From Capitulum mitella (taxonomy: Eukaryota > Arthropoda > Thecostraca > Pollicipedomorpha > Pollicipedidae), in assembly GCA_030062745.1 (NCBI GenBank), contig CP099848.1:18835081-18899080 (forward strand): DNA of 64,000 nucleotides, given 5' to 3'. The notes beneath the pieces are model-generated. The model did not search any database. It had not been told where the DNA came from and saw nothing but the letters and a program-made list of their open reading frames with translations. A program made the translations under genes and the position numbers. Positions 1 to 8,923 of the stretch are shown piece by piece. How positions within the stretch are numbered: position 1 is the first letter of the stretch; every line of letters begins with the position of its first letter.

Positions 1-1179
1 ATGATAATTTATAATACCCTCGAAGGTCTCTGCTCTTCTTAGCTTAACGAATGAGAGGCAATCATTTTGGACTGCAGCCATCCTGCACAATCGATACATA
101 TTTATCGGGTGTCCAGCACTATCCTAAACGAGCTCCGCGACATCACCTGATGCGGTGATGCCAAGGTCGTCTAGCATACCTCGAAGCCTCGGTAACAACC
201 AATACGTTGGTGAGACGGTGATATATGAGCTCAGTAAAATACAACGCAAGTATTTTTGTCATATGGGTATTCCACAGATTTTGGCCTAGCGTGTCCAGTG
301 GTTGGCCAGGCAGGGGTGATAAAACTGTAGCATTGTATGTTTTTAACATTGCCTTGGATATGATACTGCTCTTCCGTTGATTTTTTTTGGTGTTTTGTCG
401 ATGATCAAGTGATGTCAGCAGGAGCCGAACCATAGTGCAAGTTTATCTAAAAGTTGGCCACTGAGGCCTGAAATCCTTGAGTTTTCTTGAGTTTTGAAGG
501 CATGATGCTTCAGTTTCCTTGAGAGCTATAAGTAACCAGACATTACTTTCAGATGATGAATATGTGAAGCTTTGAAGCTGGTTGCATTCACAAATTTTAA
601 GAACATTTCCTATTAAAAAGAAAGTGACCATGACCGCAGGGCAACAAAATGGACGTATTGTGCCATATGAGGTGGGTTCAAAGTGGCATTTATGACAAGG
701 TGTTTAAATTTTGCTACTTAATGAATGTCATTGCTCATAAGGTACTTGATGGTAGGATGTGACTGTACTGTTGTGGTTTGTGGATAGGTCATGTGTTATG
801 TAAATGTTACATCTGACAAAAATTGTAGCTTTAATGTATTAGTGTATTGGGATGGCATCATGAGCTATCCTCTGTATTAACAGATCACAGTTTTGATACA
901 TTATTGAAAACATGGTCACATAGCCATATTGGTGCACAACCACATGACATTACATTATGACATTCAGACAGCATAAGCTCATGTGGTGCTGTGTTGATGT
1001 GTAAGAATGCATTTATCAATGTCTATTTCATAGCTGGGTAACCTTTACTAAGTGTACCACCACAACCAGAATTGAAGTTTCCAAGAAAGACTCAACAACA
1101 CAAGTGCCAATGCTTGTGATGTCACAGAAGTCCAAGTGCAAGTGTGTGTCCACTGAAATAATTTTTCTTCACAGTTTAG

Positions 1180-1646
1180 TGACTCCATTGTTGGGTAACT
1201 GGGTGAAAGATTACATGACAAAAGGTCAGAAGTAAAAGATTACAAGGCAAAAGATTGTATGGGATAAATGTCAAAGGACAAATATAGTGCTGAAGGTGCC
1301 ACCCTATGCTGGAGGCACAGTACAGGATACCAGAGGCCACAGGCCAATAAGAGGATGCCATTGGACCTTTTAACCTAATTAGGTTATAGCTTTATAACCC
1401 AATTATTAGGTTATGTCTGAATAAGGCCCACTTAGATATAACCCAGTATCTCTTTTCACGCAACCTGTAGCCTTTTTGCTGGGCAGAGCCAAGTCAGATC
1501 ACGCCCTCTCATTGGCCTGCGGTCTCTAGTATTCTATACTGAGTGGGGGTGGGTGCAACATTTCTCCTTTGTTAATTATCCCATATGATGTTTTACCTCA
1601 CAATCTTTTGTCATATGAAAGTAAATAGGGCCTATTTAGACAAAGC
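1180..1646. repeat. Inverted pair of ~217-bp repeat units
   Basis: The segment 1180-1378 is a diverged reverse complement of the unit that follows it (about 1395-1646). Both match the units at 2870-3500: they share a stretch like TGTCCTTTGA, a run of 'CGATCTTTTG' variants and a terminal TAGGGCCTATTTA. The centre near 1374-1387 is a small AACCTAATTAGGTT palindrome. No coding potential is visible. The element type is unknown; this could be the head-to-head end of a satellite-like mobile unit. Confidence 0.6.
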
Positions 1647-1650
1647 TTAA

Positions 1651-2865
1651 CCCTATTCCCGGCAGGTGGGCTGAATCCACCTCCCTCAGGATTTTTGCTT
1701 GCCAATTCCTGTGTTTTTGACACAGCCTGACAAAACTGGGTGGCTTTTCCTAGCTATTCTTTCTACATACTGTGACAAAATTTTGAAGTTCTATTTGACT
1801 CAGGGACAGAGCCAGGAAATGTTTTTGGGAGGCACCTCAGGTCATTTTTGGCATTGTTGAGGATAAAAAGAAAATGACTGCCAAAAATAGCATTTGTAAG
1901 AAAGAACTTAAAATCCTATGTGGATGTATAGCTTAATAGTTGTGCAATGCGCAGATACGGTTTTGTTCATCTGAGATCACTTAACAAGGTCAGGCCTAGG
2001 TCAAAAGTCAAAATTTGGTTTATAGTAATAATTTTGGCACAATTTTTTGAAATGCCAAATCTGGAACATATATGATGTAGAAGGGTGCCTTCACTTGTGT
2101 ATCAGGTTTCAGCTTGATATCAGGTCGGGTCACGGAGCTATGACCTAAAATGTCAGTGTGCTTATTACCCTATATCACAATAGCCATAAAATGGAGTTTG
2201 TGAAATAGAGCAAATTCAAATGGTTGAAAATGTTTACAGATAATACTAAATGCACACGAGGCCAACCCAAATGACCTCAAGGCCACTGGAGGTCATTTAG
2301 GATGAAAGGTCACAAGTTGATCTGAAGAGCACATGATCATGACAGCTCCCCTTTTCATGTCCCTGGCACCACCTGTGCTAACATTGAACTAACATTGTAT
2401 TATGATTTGTACTTCTTTAGCATAACATGACTAGCAGAAGCCAAAAAGTACTTTTGCCATTGTTGTTCATTCAGCTATTGAAAAACTAATCCTCTTATTT
2501 TTGAAACCCTGTGACCGCCTATGAATTTTCTCACAACTTCAAATGTGTATACCAGTGGTAAAAGTCCCATCCATAATCTCTCGATTCATGCCTATTTCAT
2601 TGAAATCGGTCCTTGAACAACATAGTTATAACAGGTCCAAAAGTACCTCACATTTTGATGTTTTTGCCCCCTGTATGCACCCTTTTTAAAATTTTGAAAA
2701 CTTCTTTTTTAAAAGTGTAGTTTACGTCATGGCGAATCGATTGCCGTTGGTTGCGATGAAATCGGATGCGTAGTTCTCGAGATCTCAGGGGGGCCGAATC
2801 CGCCCCCCTGCCGGGCGGACCGGCAGAGGTTAATGGCCATACCGTCTAGCCCACCGGGAATAGGG
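1651..2865 (-). mobile_element. piggyBac-like non-autonomous element, copy 1
   Basis: A 1.2-kb element is flanked on both sides by TTAA (1647-1650 and 2866-2869). It starts CCCTATTCCCGG and ends CCGGGAATAGGG, so the tips are inverted repeats. TTAA target duplication with tips starting CCC(T) is the signature of the piggyBac superfamily (established knowledge). There is no transposase ORF, so it would need a transposase from elsewhere. It is inverted relative to the copies at 27709 and 44767 and has landed inside a unit of the 217-bp array, whose two halves resume on either side. Confidence 0.75.
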
Positions 2866-2869
2866 TTAA

Positions 2870-3500
2870 TGGTGCGTTTCGCGCGACCTAACCTCTGATG
2901 GACAAAGCGAAGTCCGATCGCATCCTCGTAATGGCCTGCGGCCTCCAATAGCCTCTACCGCGCCTCTGGCGCGGGGATGCGCCTTCGGTGCAATGTTTAT
3001 CCTTTGATATTTACCTGATACGATCTTTTGCCTTACGATCTTTTGTCATATGACGATGAATAGGGCCTATTTATACATAACCTAATACCGTGCTTCGCGC
3101 GACCTGGCCGCTTTGTTGGGCAGAGGCAAGTCCGATTGCACCCTCTTATCGGTCTGCGGCCTCTAATAGCCTATATCGCGCCTCCGGCGCGGGGTTGCGC
3201 CTTTGGCAAAACATTTGTCCTTTGATTTCTATCTCATACGATGTTTTGACATACGGGGCTGTAACACGTTCAGCATACGATCTCTTTTTAGATATGACCT
3301 AATACCGCGCTTCGCGCGACCTAACCTGTGTTGGACAGATCCAAGTCCAACTGCACCCGTTATGGACCTACAACCTCAAGATATACCACGCCTTCGGCGC
3401 GACTTTCTCGCCCGTTATTGTGGTGTTTGTCTCATGCGATCTTTTGCCTTACGACCTTTTGCTTACGATCTTTCGTCATGCGGTCTTTTGCCCATGTACC
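2870..3500. repeat. Tandem array, about three ~217-bp units
   Basis: The marker GCGCGACC occurs at 2881, 3097 and 3314, giving spacings of 216 and 217 bp. Each unit carries a CTGCGGCCTC-like stretch, a GC-rich 'GCGCCT..GGCGCGGGG' hairpin-like stretch, several CGATCTTTTG variants and TAGGGCCTATTTA. The third unit decays after about 3500. Open frames across it are by-products of the repeat. No function is recognised. Confidence 0.7.
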
Positions 3501-4183
3501 CAACGATGACGTCCCTGTGGAGAAAAATGATTTTATTGGACCCACGGAACTTGCAATTTGACTTGTATGACGTCACGAGCATTTGCATTTGCACGTGGAG
3601 TCTGTCTAGAGACGTTGGGCTCTGACCTAAGATCTTCTAAAGATTACCCAGAGTTGCGTGTTCAAGTCAGATTGATGTGCTACACAGACAACGGGTCTTA
3701 AATAACTTAACCCACCCTAATCTGAGTAACCAACCTGTGGTAAACTGACTTCTGTGGCTATGGCAAAACAAGCACTATCATTTAGTCCCTCTTATGCAAA
3801 AACTGGATATTTGGTTGTTATATCTCAAAGCCACTTGTTTTGTTGTAGGTAATATCTGCCACTGTCCTGCACTCATTGATCCAGACCTTTGGGGACATCT
3901 GCTAATGTCACGTACATCCAGAACCTTGGCTTTCTCGTATCTGTCATTCTGAAATGTCGGATCTGACCATTGTACTGTTTGCATGAACAGATCCTGTTGA
4001 AATCCTTTTTTGTGCCTTGGCTCTTTTTGACATGCACTGCTCATGAGCACATTATGGTGAATATCTCCTCACCAGACCTTAATCCTTAGGCTGTTATTAA
4101 CACGCTGCAGATCTTTGTGCAGATCGTAGTGAGATGTTTTTGGACCTCGAGTTTGAAGGCTAACACATTCTACTCCCATGCAG
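3501..4183. other. Unannotated stretch 5' of the first FBXL exon found
   Basis: Moderately AT-rich sequence with no recognised gene or repeat. The final ~20 bases form the polypyrimidine tract and AG of the first FBXL exon (CTACTCCCATGCAG). An upstream exon coding for the beginning of the F-box would be expected 5' of here; I could not identify one in this stretch or in 1-3500. Confidence 0.5.
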
Positions 4184-4492
4184 ATCCTGGTGGAGATCTT
4201 TTCGTACCTGTCCTTCTCGGACGTGCTGTCAGCGGGCCTGGTGTGCCGGCTGTGGCACCACGTCAGCTGCGACCTGCTGCTGGACTCGCGCACTGTGTGC
4301 CTGGACGGCGTGGCAGCCGAGCGGGCGGCGCCGCTGCTGGCCCGGCCGGTGGCGCCCTTCACCCGGCTGGTCCTGAAGGAGGCCGATGTCGCGGTGGTTG
4401 GACACTTAGCCGAACTCTGGCGCTCGGCCGGACCCTCGCTGACCACTCTGCGACTGCACAGCTGCACCGTGCGCGAGAGCGACTTGGTGGAG
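4184..4492 (+). CDS. FBXL exon 1 (first found): F-box
   Basis: The acceptor CTCCCATGCAG^ATC and donor GTGGAG^GTGGGC bound 103 codons. The product begins ILVEIFSYLSFSDVL and contains VCRLWHHVSCD, the classic F-box core with conserved IF.YL and VC..W. The usual LPxE head of an F-box is missing, so it should lie in an upstream exon. An ATG at 4178 overlaps the acceptor and could start translation as MQILVEIF, but I favour splicing because the F-box would otherwise be truncated. Confidence 0.85.
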
Positions 4493-6925
4493 GTGGGCGC
4501 CGGCTGGGGACGATGCTGACCTGCGGACCTCGGCGGCTCAGAGCTCGCCGAACGGCAGAGGACGTTGGGGGCCATTAGGGGATAACGACCAGACTTCAGT
4601 GCGGCCTGTAATTGTTCACTTCGATGACCGTCGGCGTTTTTGCATGTATTCTTCGAGCTTGTACGTTACATTCTGAAAGATTTCGTGATGAATGGATGCA
4701 CCACGGAATATATTAAGCTTAAAACTTGTCGTATGTTTCTGTCTGCATTACGTCAAATTCCGAAAACCTGCTCTCAGCTTATGATTGCGCTGCGTTCTGC
4801 CCCAGATCCTGACATTCTGCGAAAACCTGGAGGACCTGGCTCTGGTGGCGTGCGACGCGTTGTTCATGACGGGCAGCATCCTGGGCAGCGAGTCGGCGCA
4901 GGCCGTCCGCCTGCAGAGCCTACGCCGGCTGGACCTCTCTAACAACCGGTACCTGTCGGACGCCATCCTGGTGCGGCTGCTGGCGCTGGCGCCGCGGCTG
5001 GAGGCGCTCTCGCTGCGCGGCTGCCAGATCGGCTTCCACCCGGGCATCTACCGGCGTTTCTACCCGGCGAGCGGCGTCGGCGCCGTCTCCAGCTCGGTGC
5101 TGACGTTCGACTGCCTGATGGCGTACCTGCGCGGCCGCGCCGCCGCCATGCGCGCGCTCGACCTGAGCGAGACGAACGTGGACGACGCGGCGCTGGCGGC
5201 GCTGGCCGACGAGGCGACGCTGCAGCCGGCGCGGCTGGCGCTGGCGCAGTGCCGCGCCGCCAGCGGCGCTGGCCTGGCCGCGCTGCTGGCCGGCCAGCGC
5301 CGGCTGGCCGAGCTCGACCTGAGCGGCACGCGCGCCGACGCGGCCACGGCGCGTGCGCTGGCTACGCTGCCGGCGCTGCGGCGGCTGGCGCTGCGCCGCT
5401 GCGACCGGCTCACGGCCGAGGCGCTGGAGCCGCTGGCGGCCGCGCCACTGCAGGAGCTCGACCTCAGCGACAACGAGCGGCTGCCGGCGGACGCGACGGC
5501 CGCTGCGCTGCCGGCCGACGGCCGCACGCTGCGCCGGCTCCGGCTGCGCGTCGCCAAGCTGTCGGCCGAGCGCGTGAGCGCGCTGGCGGCGCAGCTGCCG
5601 GCGCTGATCGAACTGGACCTGTCCCGCTGCCTAACGGCCGTCACCGACATCAGTCTCCAGGTCAGTCCGTCACTGACACAAGTCTCCAGGTCAGTCTGTC
5701 ACCGACGTCAGTCCCCTGGTCAGTCCGTCACTGACGTCAGGCTCCAGGTCAGTTCTTGGTCAGTCCGTCACTGACGTCAGTCCCCTGGTCAGTCCGTCAC
5801 TGACGTCAGGCTCCAGGTCATTCCGTCACTGACGTCAGGTTCCATGTCAGTCCGTCACGGATGTCAGGCTCCAGGTCAGTCCGTCACTGACGTCAGGCTC
5901 CATGTCAGTCCGTCATGGATATCAGGCTCCAGGTCAGTCCGTCACTGGCGTCACGCTCCAGGTCATTCCGTCACGGATTCCACTCTCCTCGTCATCCCGT
6001 CGGGCACAGGCGACATCTCATCAGGCAGGAGGCAGTCATGCGAGTTTTCTTTATTTTTCTTTATTTTTTGTTAATGGTTGTTTGCGTCATCTTTGCGGGT
6101 GCGCTGTTCTTTTCGCACGTGGTATTCGCAAAGTTATTTGCCGGTGGGATGTTGGTGCTTCCTTATTTGTTCGGACTTTTGCCAGCCGTTTTGTGTGTTG
6201 AATGGTTCCGTGTAGACCCGCTGGGACCAGTGACTTAGTTCAACACGACTGTCGGTATCCTGCGTTGACCGTGTCGCCCAAGAGCCGCCGCACCTTCACC
6301 GTGCCGGTGCGTGTCGGGCCGCAGGAGATCTGCCGCCACCTGCGCTGTCTGGAGGTGCTGCGTCTGGCCGAGTGTGACCTGATCACGGACTCGGGCCTGA
6401 CCGGACTCGGGCTGGCCCCGGGCGCTGACGGCGCCGAGCTCAAGCCCAACAAGACGTTCCTGCACGGCGAGGCTGGCGGTCAGGTTGGTGCCACGCGGCG
6501 AGATATGGCGCGGCCGTCGGACATTATCGTCCTGCGTCGTTATGTAACGGCGGGCATGTGACGAGGCCGTGTTATTTTCGGCGCGGTGCGGGTGGCCTTC
6601 GAACTCAAGTGATTCAGCCGAGCCAAGCGTGATTGGGAAAAATATGTGCGGTCAGGAGGCAACTGTACCATGCGGTGATATCGGGCCTGTTTTTAACTGT
6701 AAATGAGAACACAGGGGCGTCGATTTATATTCTTTTGAGATGGCCCTGGCCCACCCATTGTTGATTTGGGCCCACCCAATGCTGGTTTGGGCCCACTCAC
6801 TATTTTCTGCCGGTTTGAAGGGAACTGAGTAATAGTAGCGAAAAATCGGCCGCAGTAGATAAGAGATAGGCAGAAAGTATAGAATAAAAGTCTAAAGCGG
6901 TGCACCTATCTATCTTTATATCTCC

Positions 6926-7004
<79 letters not shown>

Positions 7005-8923
7005 ATACATTTACATGGGGATGAGTGCAGTTTTTTCTTTGATAATAGTAACAAAAAACTCAATTTCCGCTGGTGAAAATAAAGTGGGCTAAATTCGTTG
7101 AGAAACCCACACTTCGGGGAAGGTTAGGTTGTCGGATCCTCGGCTCGGCCCCCCCAATCATTTACAAAAATCGACGCTCCTGTGAGAACAAATTGCAGAA
7201 AAAAACTGTTTTATTGTTTTGTGCTTTGTCGTGAGATTTGTCTATTTAGTTAGTTTTTTGTGCATTTTTGCCTTTCCTTATTTTTTGCTGTTTGCTATAT
7301 TCATTCCCTTGCAGTCCACAAAAACCGCGTTTTTGGAATCAAAACTCTTTCTGTTCCCTTGGCCGTTGTTATCCCCCCCTTTTCTTTGTGTCTTCTCTCT
7401 TCAACTTTTGCCGTCTTCCCTGCTGTATTTTCCGTCATGTGCTCCGCTCTCCGTCCAGATTTTCGCTCCCACTCTGGCTTGCTTTGTCCCGTCATCGACT
7501 GACGCGTTCGCAGTTCCAACAGTCGGCCGCTGCCCGGCCGTCTCCGGTGTTTCCCCGCGCAGTCCCGCGCTTCCCCGCGCCGCCGGCCGCACCCTAACTC
7601 CAGCCGCGGCCGCCAGGTGGCTCGGCCGGATCGGCCCGCCCAGGTGACGCCGCGCCGCAACCCGCACGCCATCTCGCTGCGCAGCCGGCACGAGCGTGAC
7701 ATCTGGAACGACGCCGGCCGCAAACAGCTGGTGCGCAGCCAGATCGAGCTGAACGAGGCCGGCTCCGGGATCAGCCTGCTCGACCTCAAAGGTCGGAGCC
7801 CGCGCCGCCGCCCGGCCACCGCGCGGAGCGAAGGGCGGCCAGGCAGGCTTTGCCGCTTATGGTGCCGGATCTCGTGTCACGTGACTAGTACCACCCCGGC
7901 ACCTGCGGACAGCCGGCTTGTGGTGTTTTTTTTATACTTATGTCCTGATGGTTAATTCTGAAGACGTATGTCGTCGAAAACAGCGATTTTCGGCATTTTT
8001 TTTTGGCGACATGACCTGTCTTTTTGCCGTCTGCTCGCCGGGCCTATTTCCCTGTCCCCTACTCTGCCCGATTTACTGACTCCGTCTCCGCCGCCAGGTC
8101 TGACGGAGCTGGACCTCTCGCAGTGCAGCCGGATCAGTGACGTCGGCGTCAGTCACGTGGTGCGGTTCGGAGGGCTGCGCCGGCTCTCGCTGGCCCATTG
8201 CCCGCAGCTGGGCGACGCTGGCGTGGCGCGGCTGGGCCGCCACTGTCCTGGCCTGGAGGCGGTCCGGCTGGCGCACTGCGTGGCGCTCACGGACGAGGGA
8301 CTGGCCGGCCTGCTGCGTCACGCGCCGCGGCTGAAGCACCTAGAGCTGCAGGTGAGGGGACACCACGGGCCCGGCACTGGCCCGGAGCCGCGGCTCGAAC
8401 GTCCGGAGCCGCAGGTGAGTGGCCGGCGCGGGTCCGGTACTGGTCCGTAACCGTGTGTTTGACTGGACCTATCGCCAATAGTGTGGTGTAGGCGGTGTGG
8501 CGTAAGGACATTGCTGCCCGGTGGCCAGTCAGCCTCCGGTGACAACCATGCATGTCTGATAGCCCGAATACTGTACAAGCTCGCTGTGCGGGAAAATACG
8601 CAAAGGTGCCCAGCCTGCTTCAAATGGCTGTAACGGCACCCATCGGTCGCCGTGCTGCGGGCGCCCGCGCTGACCGGGCCTGCCGGCGCCGGCAGGGCTG
8701 CGTGGAGCTGACGGACGCCGCGCTGCGCCTGGTCATGACGCACGGTGCCGGCCTGCAGTACCTGGACGTGTCCGGCTGCCACCAGATGAGCAGCGCCCAG
8801 GTCGGCTGCCTGGAGGAGACGATGCCGCGCCTGGCCACCGTGCTGCGGGCCGGCCTGGACGGCGCCGGCCGTGGCGCGCCGCCGCCGCCGCCGCCGCCGC
8901 CAGCCATGCCCCGGCGCCGGTAA
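4184..8923 (+). CDS. F-box and leucine-rich repeat protein (FBXL family), gene span, 5' incomplete
   Basis: Six exons joined by GT/AG introns give about 659 residues without the N-terminus: 4184-4492, 4806-5660, 6325-6483, 7617-7791, 8098-8351 and 8696-8923. Junction phases are 0, 0, 0, 1, 0, and the frame is open to a TAA at 8921-8923. An F-box (ILVEIFSYLSFSDVL...VCRLWHHVS) comes first, followed by many cysteine-type LRRs such as LDLSQCSRISDVGV and LKHLELQ/GCVELTDAALRLV. Such proteins recruit substrates to Skp1-Cullin ubiquitin ligases (family knowledge). A basic, non-LRR stretch of about 75 residues encoded by exons 3-4 interrupts the repeats. The protein ends in a poly-proline run and PRRR. 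I cannot name the orthologue among FBXL genes. The gene is convergent with the LRRC34-like gene. Exons are GC-rich with strong G/C third positions. Confidence 0.88.
4493..4805 (+). other. FBXL intron 1 (313 bp)
   Basis: AT-richer than the flanking exons, with donor GTGGGC and acceptor TTCTGCCCCAG. The reading frame is phase 0 on both sides. Nothing else was recognised. Confidence 0.75.
4806..5660 (+). CDS. FBXL exon 2: main LRR block
   Basis: 285 codons, phase 0 at both ends, acceptor CTGCCCCAG^ATC and donor CTCCAG^GTCAGT. The product opens ILTFCENLEDLALVACDALF and carries about nine LRRs, including LRRLDLSNNRYLSDA, LAELDLSGT, LQELDLSDNERLP and LIELDLSRC. It ends mid-repeat at TDISLQ, which exon 3 completes with EICRHLRCLEVL. 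A short non-LRR patch with GIYRRFYP sits near residue 80. Third positions are almost all G or C, and a long antisense open frame exists for that reason only. The last 23 bases are the first unit of a 29-bp tandem array that runs on into the intron. Confidence 0.9.
5638..5996 (+). repeat. 29-bp minisatellite spanning a 5' splice site
   Basis: Twelve 29-bp units (359 bp, with one 11-bp insertion after unit 4) start inside exon 2, cross the exon-intron boundary and continue through the intron. Every unit keeps CCGTCA near its start, and most keep a CTCCAG^GTCAGT-like junction: exact CCAGGTCAG recurs in units 1, 2, 4, 8 and 10, with CCTGGTCAGT, CCATGTCAGT or CCAGGTCATT in most others. Unit 1 contains the true donor (exon ends 5660). 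Because 29 is not a multiple of 3, use of most downstream copies would shift the frame; read-through stops at 5774. Confidence 0.92.
5997..6324 (+). other. Distal part of FBXL intron 2
   Basis: T-rich sequence around 6040-6200 follows the minisatellite and leads to the acceptor GGGCCGCAG^GAG. The stretch just before the acceptor (6283-6324) stays open in the exon 3 frame as SRRTFTVPVRVGPQ. The alternative acceptor CCCAAG^AGC at 6283 is phase-compatible and would add these 14 residues. Confidence 0.55.
6325..6483 (+). CDS. FBXL exon 3: LRR plus start of the basic insert
   Basis: 53 codons, phase 0 at both ends, acceptor GCCGCAG^GAG and donor GGTCAG^GTTGGT. EICRHLRCLEVLRLAECD followed by LITDSGLTGLG completes the LRR left open at the end of exon 2, which is why this acceptor is preferred over CCCAAG at 6283. 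The rest (APGADGAELKPNKTFLHGE) leaves the LRR pattern. The donor is weaker than its neighbours. Confidence 0.8.
6712..6900 (-). mobile_element. Dispersed element, family F copy 1
   Basis: GGGCCC-rich sequence with TTGATTTGGGCCCACC, ATTTTCTGCCGGTTTGAA and GGGAACT resembles the reverse complement of 56000-56165, where TTCAAACCGACAGAAAAT and matching flanks occur. Two inverted copies 49 kb apart imply a mobile repeat. No ORF or clear termini can be defined from two copies. Confidence 0.55.
6926..7009. repeat. TA dinucleotide microsatellite
   Basis: Nearly uninterrupted TA repeats with a few GTAT interruptions, ending in TATG-type tetranucleotides. It lies in FBXL intron 3 beside the family F element. 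Confidence 0.95.
7617..7791 (+). CDS. FBXL exon 4: basic insert between LRRs
   Basis: Acceptor GCCGCCAG^GTG, donor CTCAAAG^GTCGGA, starting in phase 0 and ending in phase 1. The product VARPDRPAQVTPRRNPHAIS continues LRSRHERDIWNDAGRK and ends at LLDLKG. It is hydrophilic and charged, unlike the flanking LRRs, and probably forms a loop. HERDIWNDAGRKQLVRSQIE is regular enough to be helical. Repeats resume at the start of exon 5. Confidence 0.82.
7792..8097 (+). other. FBXL intron 4 (306 bp)
   Basis: T-rich, with poly-T near 7928 and 7999, and a pyrimidine-rich run into the acceptor CCGCCGCCAG^GT. Phase 1 on both sides, the split codon being GGT (Gly). Nothing else was seen. Confidence 0.75.
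8098..8351 (+). CDS. FBXL exon 5: three cysteine-type LRRs
   Basis: Starts in phase 1 and ends in phase 0, with donor CTGCAG^GTGAGG. LTELDLSQCSRISDVGV, LRRLSLAHCPQLGDAGV and LEAVRLAHCVALTDEGL are textbook cysteine-containing LRRs spaced about 26 residues apart. LKHLELQ at the end is completed by GCVELTDAALRLV in exon 6. A second donor, CCGCAG^GTGAGT, lies 63 bp downstream in a duplicated copy. Confidence 0.9.
8337..8450 (+). repeat. Direct duplication of the exon 5 donor (63-bp spacing)
   Basis: CAGGTGAG recurs at 8349 and 8412 with matching flanks: CCCGGCACTGGCCCG follows the first and TCCGGTACTGGTCCG the second. In protein terms LQVRGHHGPGTGP is echoed by PQVSGRRGSGTGP. The spacing is divisible by three and no stop intervenes, so either donor keeps the frame. 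Confidence 0.8.
8696..8923 (+). CDS. FBXL terminal exon: last LRRs and C-terminus
   Basis: The acceptor CGCCGGCAG^GGC and stop TAA at 8921 bound 75 residues. GCVELTDAALRLVMTHGAGL and LQYLDVSGCHQMSS are the last two LRRs. The tail is acidic-to-neutral, then a run of eight prolines from a GCC repeat, then AMPRRR. The proline run is probably length-variable because its DNA is a trinucleotide repeat. Confidence 0.88.
   Translation, partial: GCVELTDAALRLVMTHGAGLQYLDVSGCHQMSSAQVGCLEETMPRLATVLRAGLDGAGRGAPPPPPPPPAMPRRR

Larger units (their letters stand above)
6484..7616 (+). other. FBXL intron 3 (1.1 kb) with repeat debris
   Basis: AT-rich intron holding a copy of a dispersed element (from about 6712) and a TA microsatellite (6926-7009). 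A T- and C-rich tract (7210-7610) precedes the acceptor CGGCCGCCAG^GTG. Open frames here are low-complexity. Confidence 0.7.

Noticed and set aside
4178-4183. ATG at 4178 as the FBXL start
   Set aside because: It lies inside a good acceptor (CTCCCATGCAG) and would leave the F-box without its LPxE start. Kept only as an alternative.
5060-5734. Open frames in other frames over FBXL exon 2
   Set aside because: Overlap the LRR-coding frame; Ser/Ala/Arg-rich shadows.
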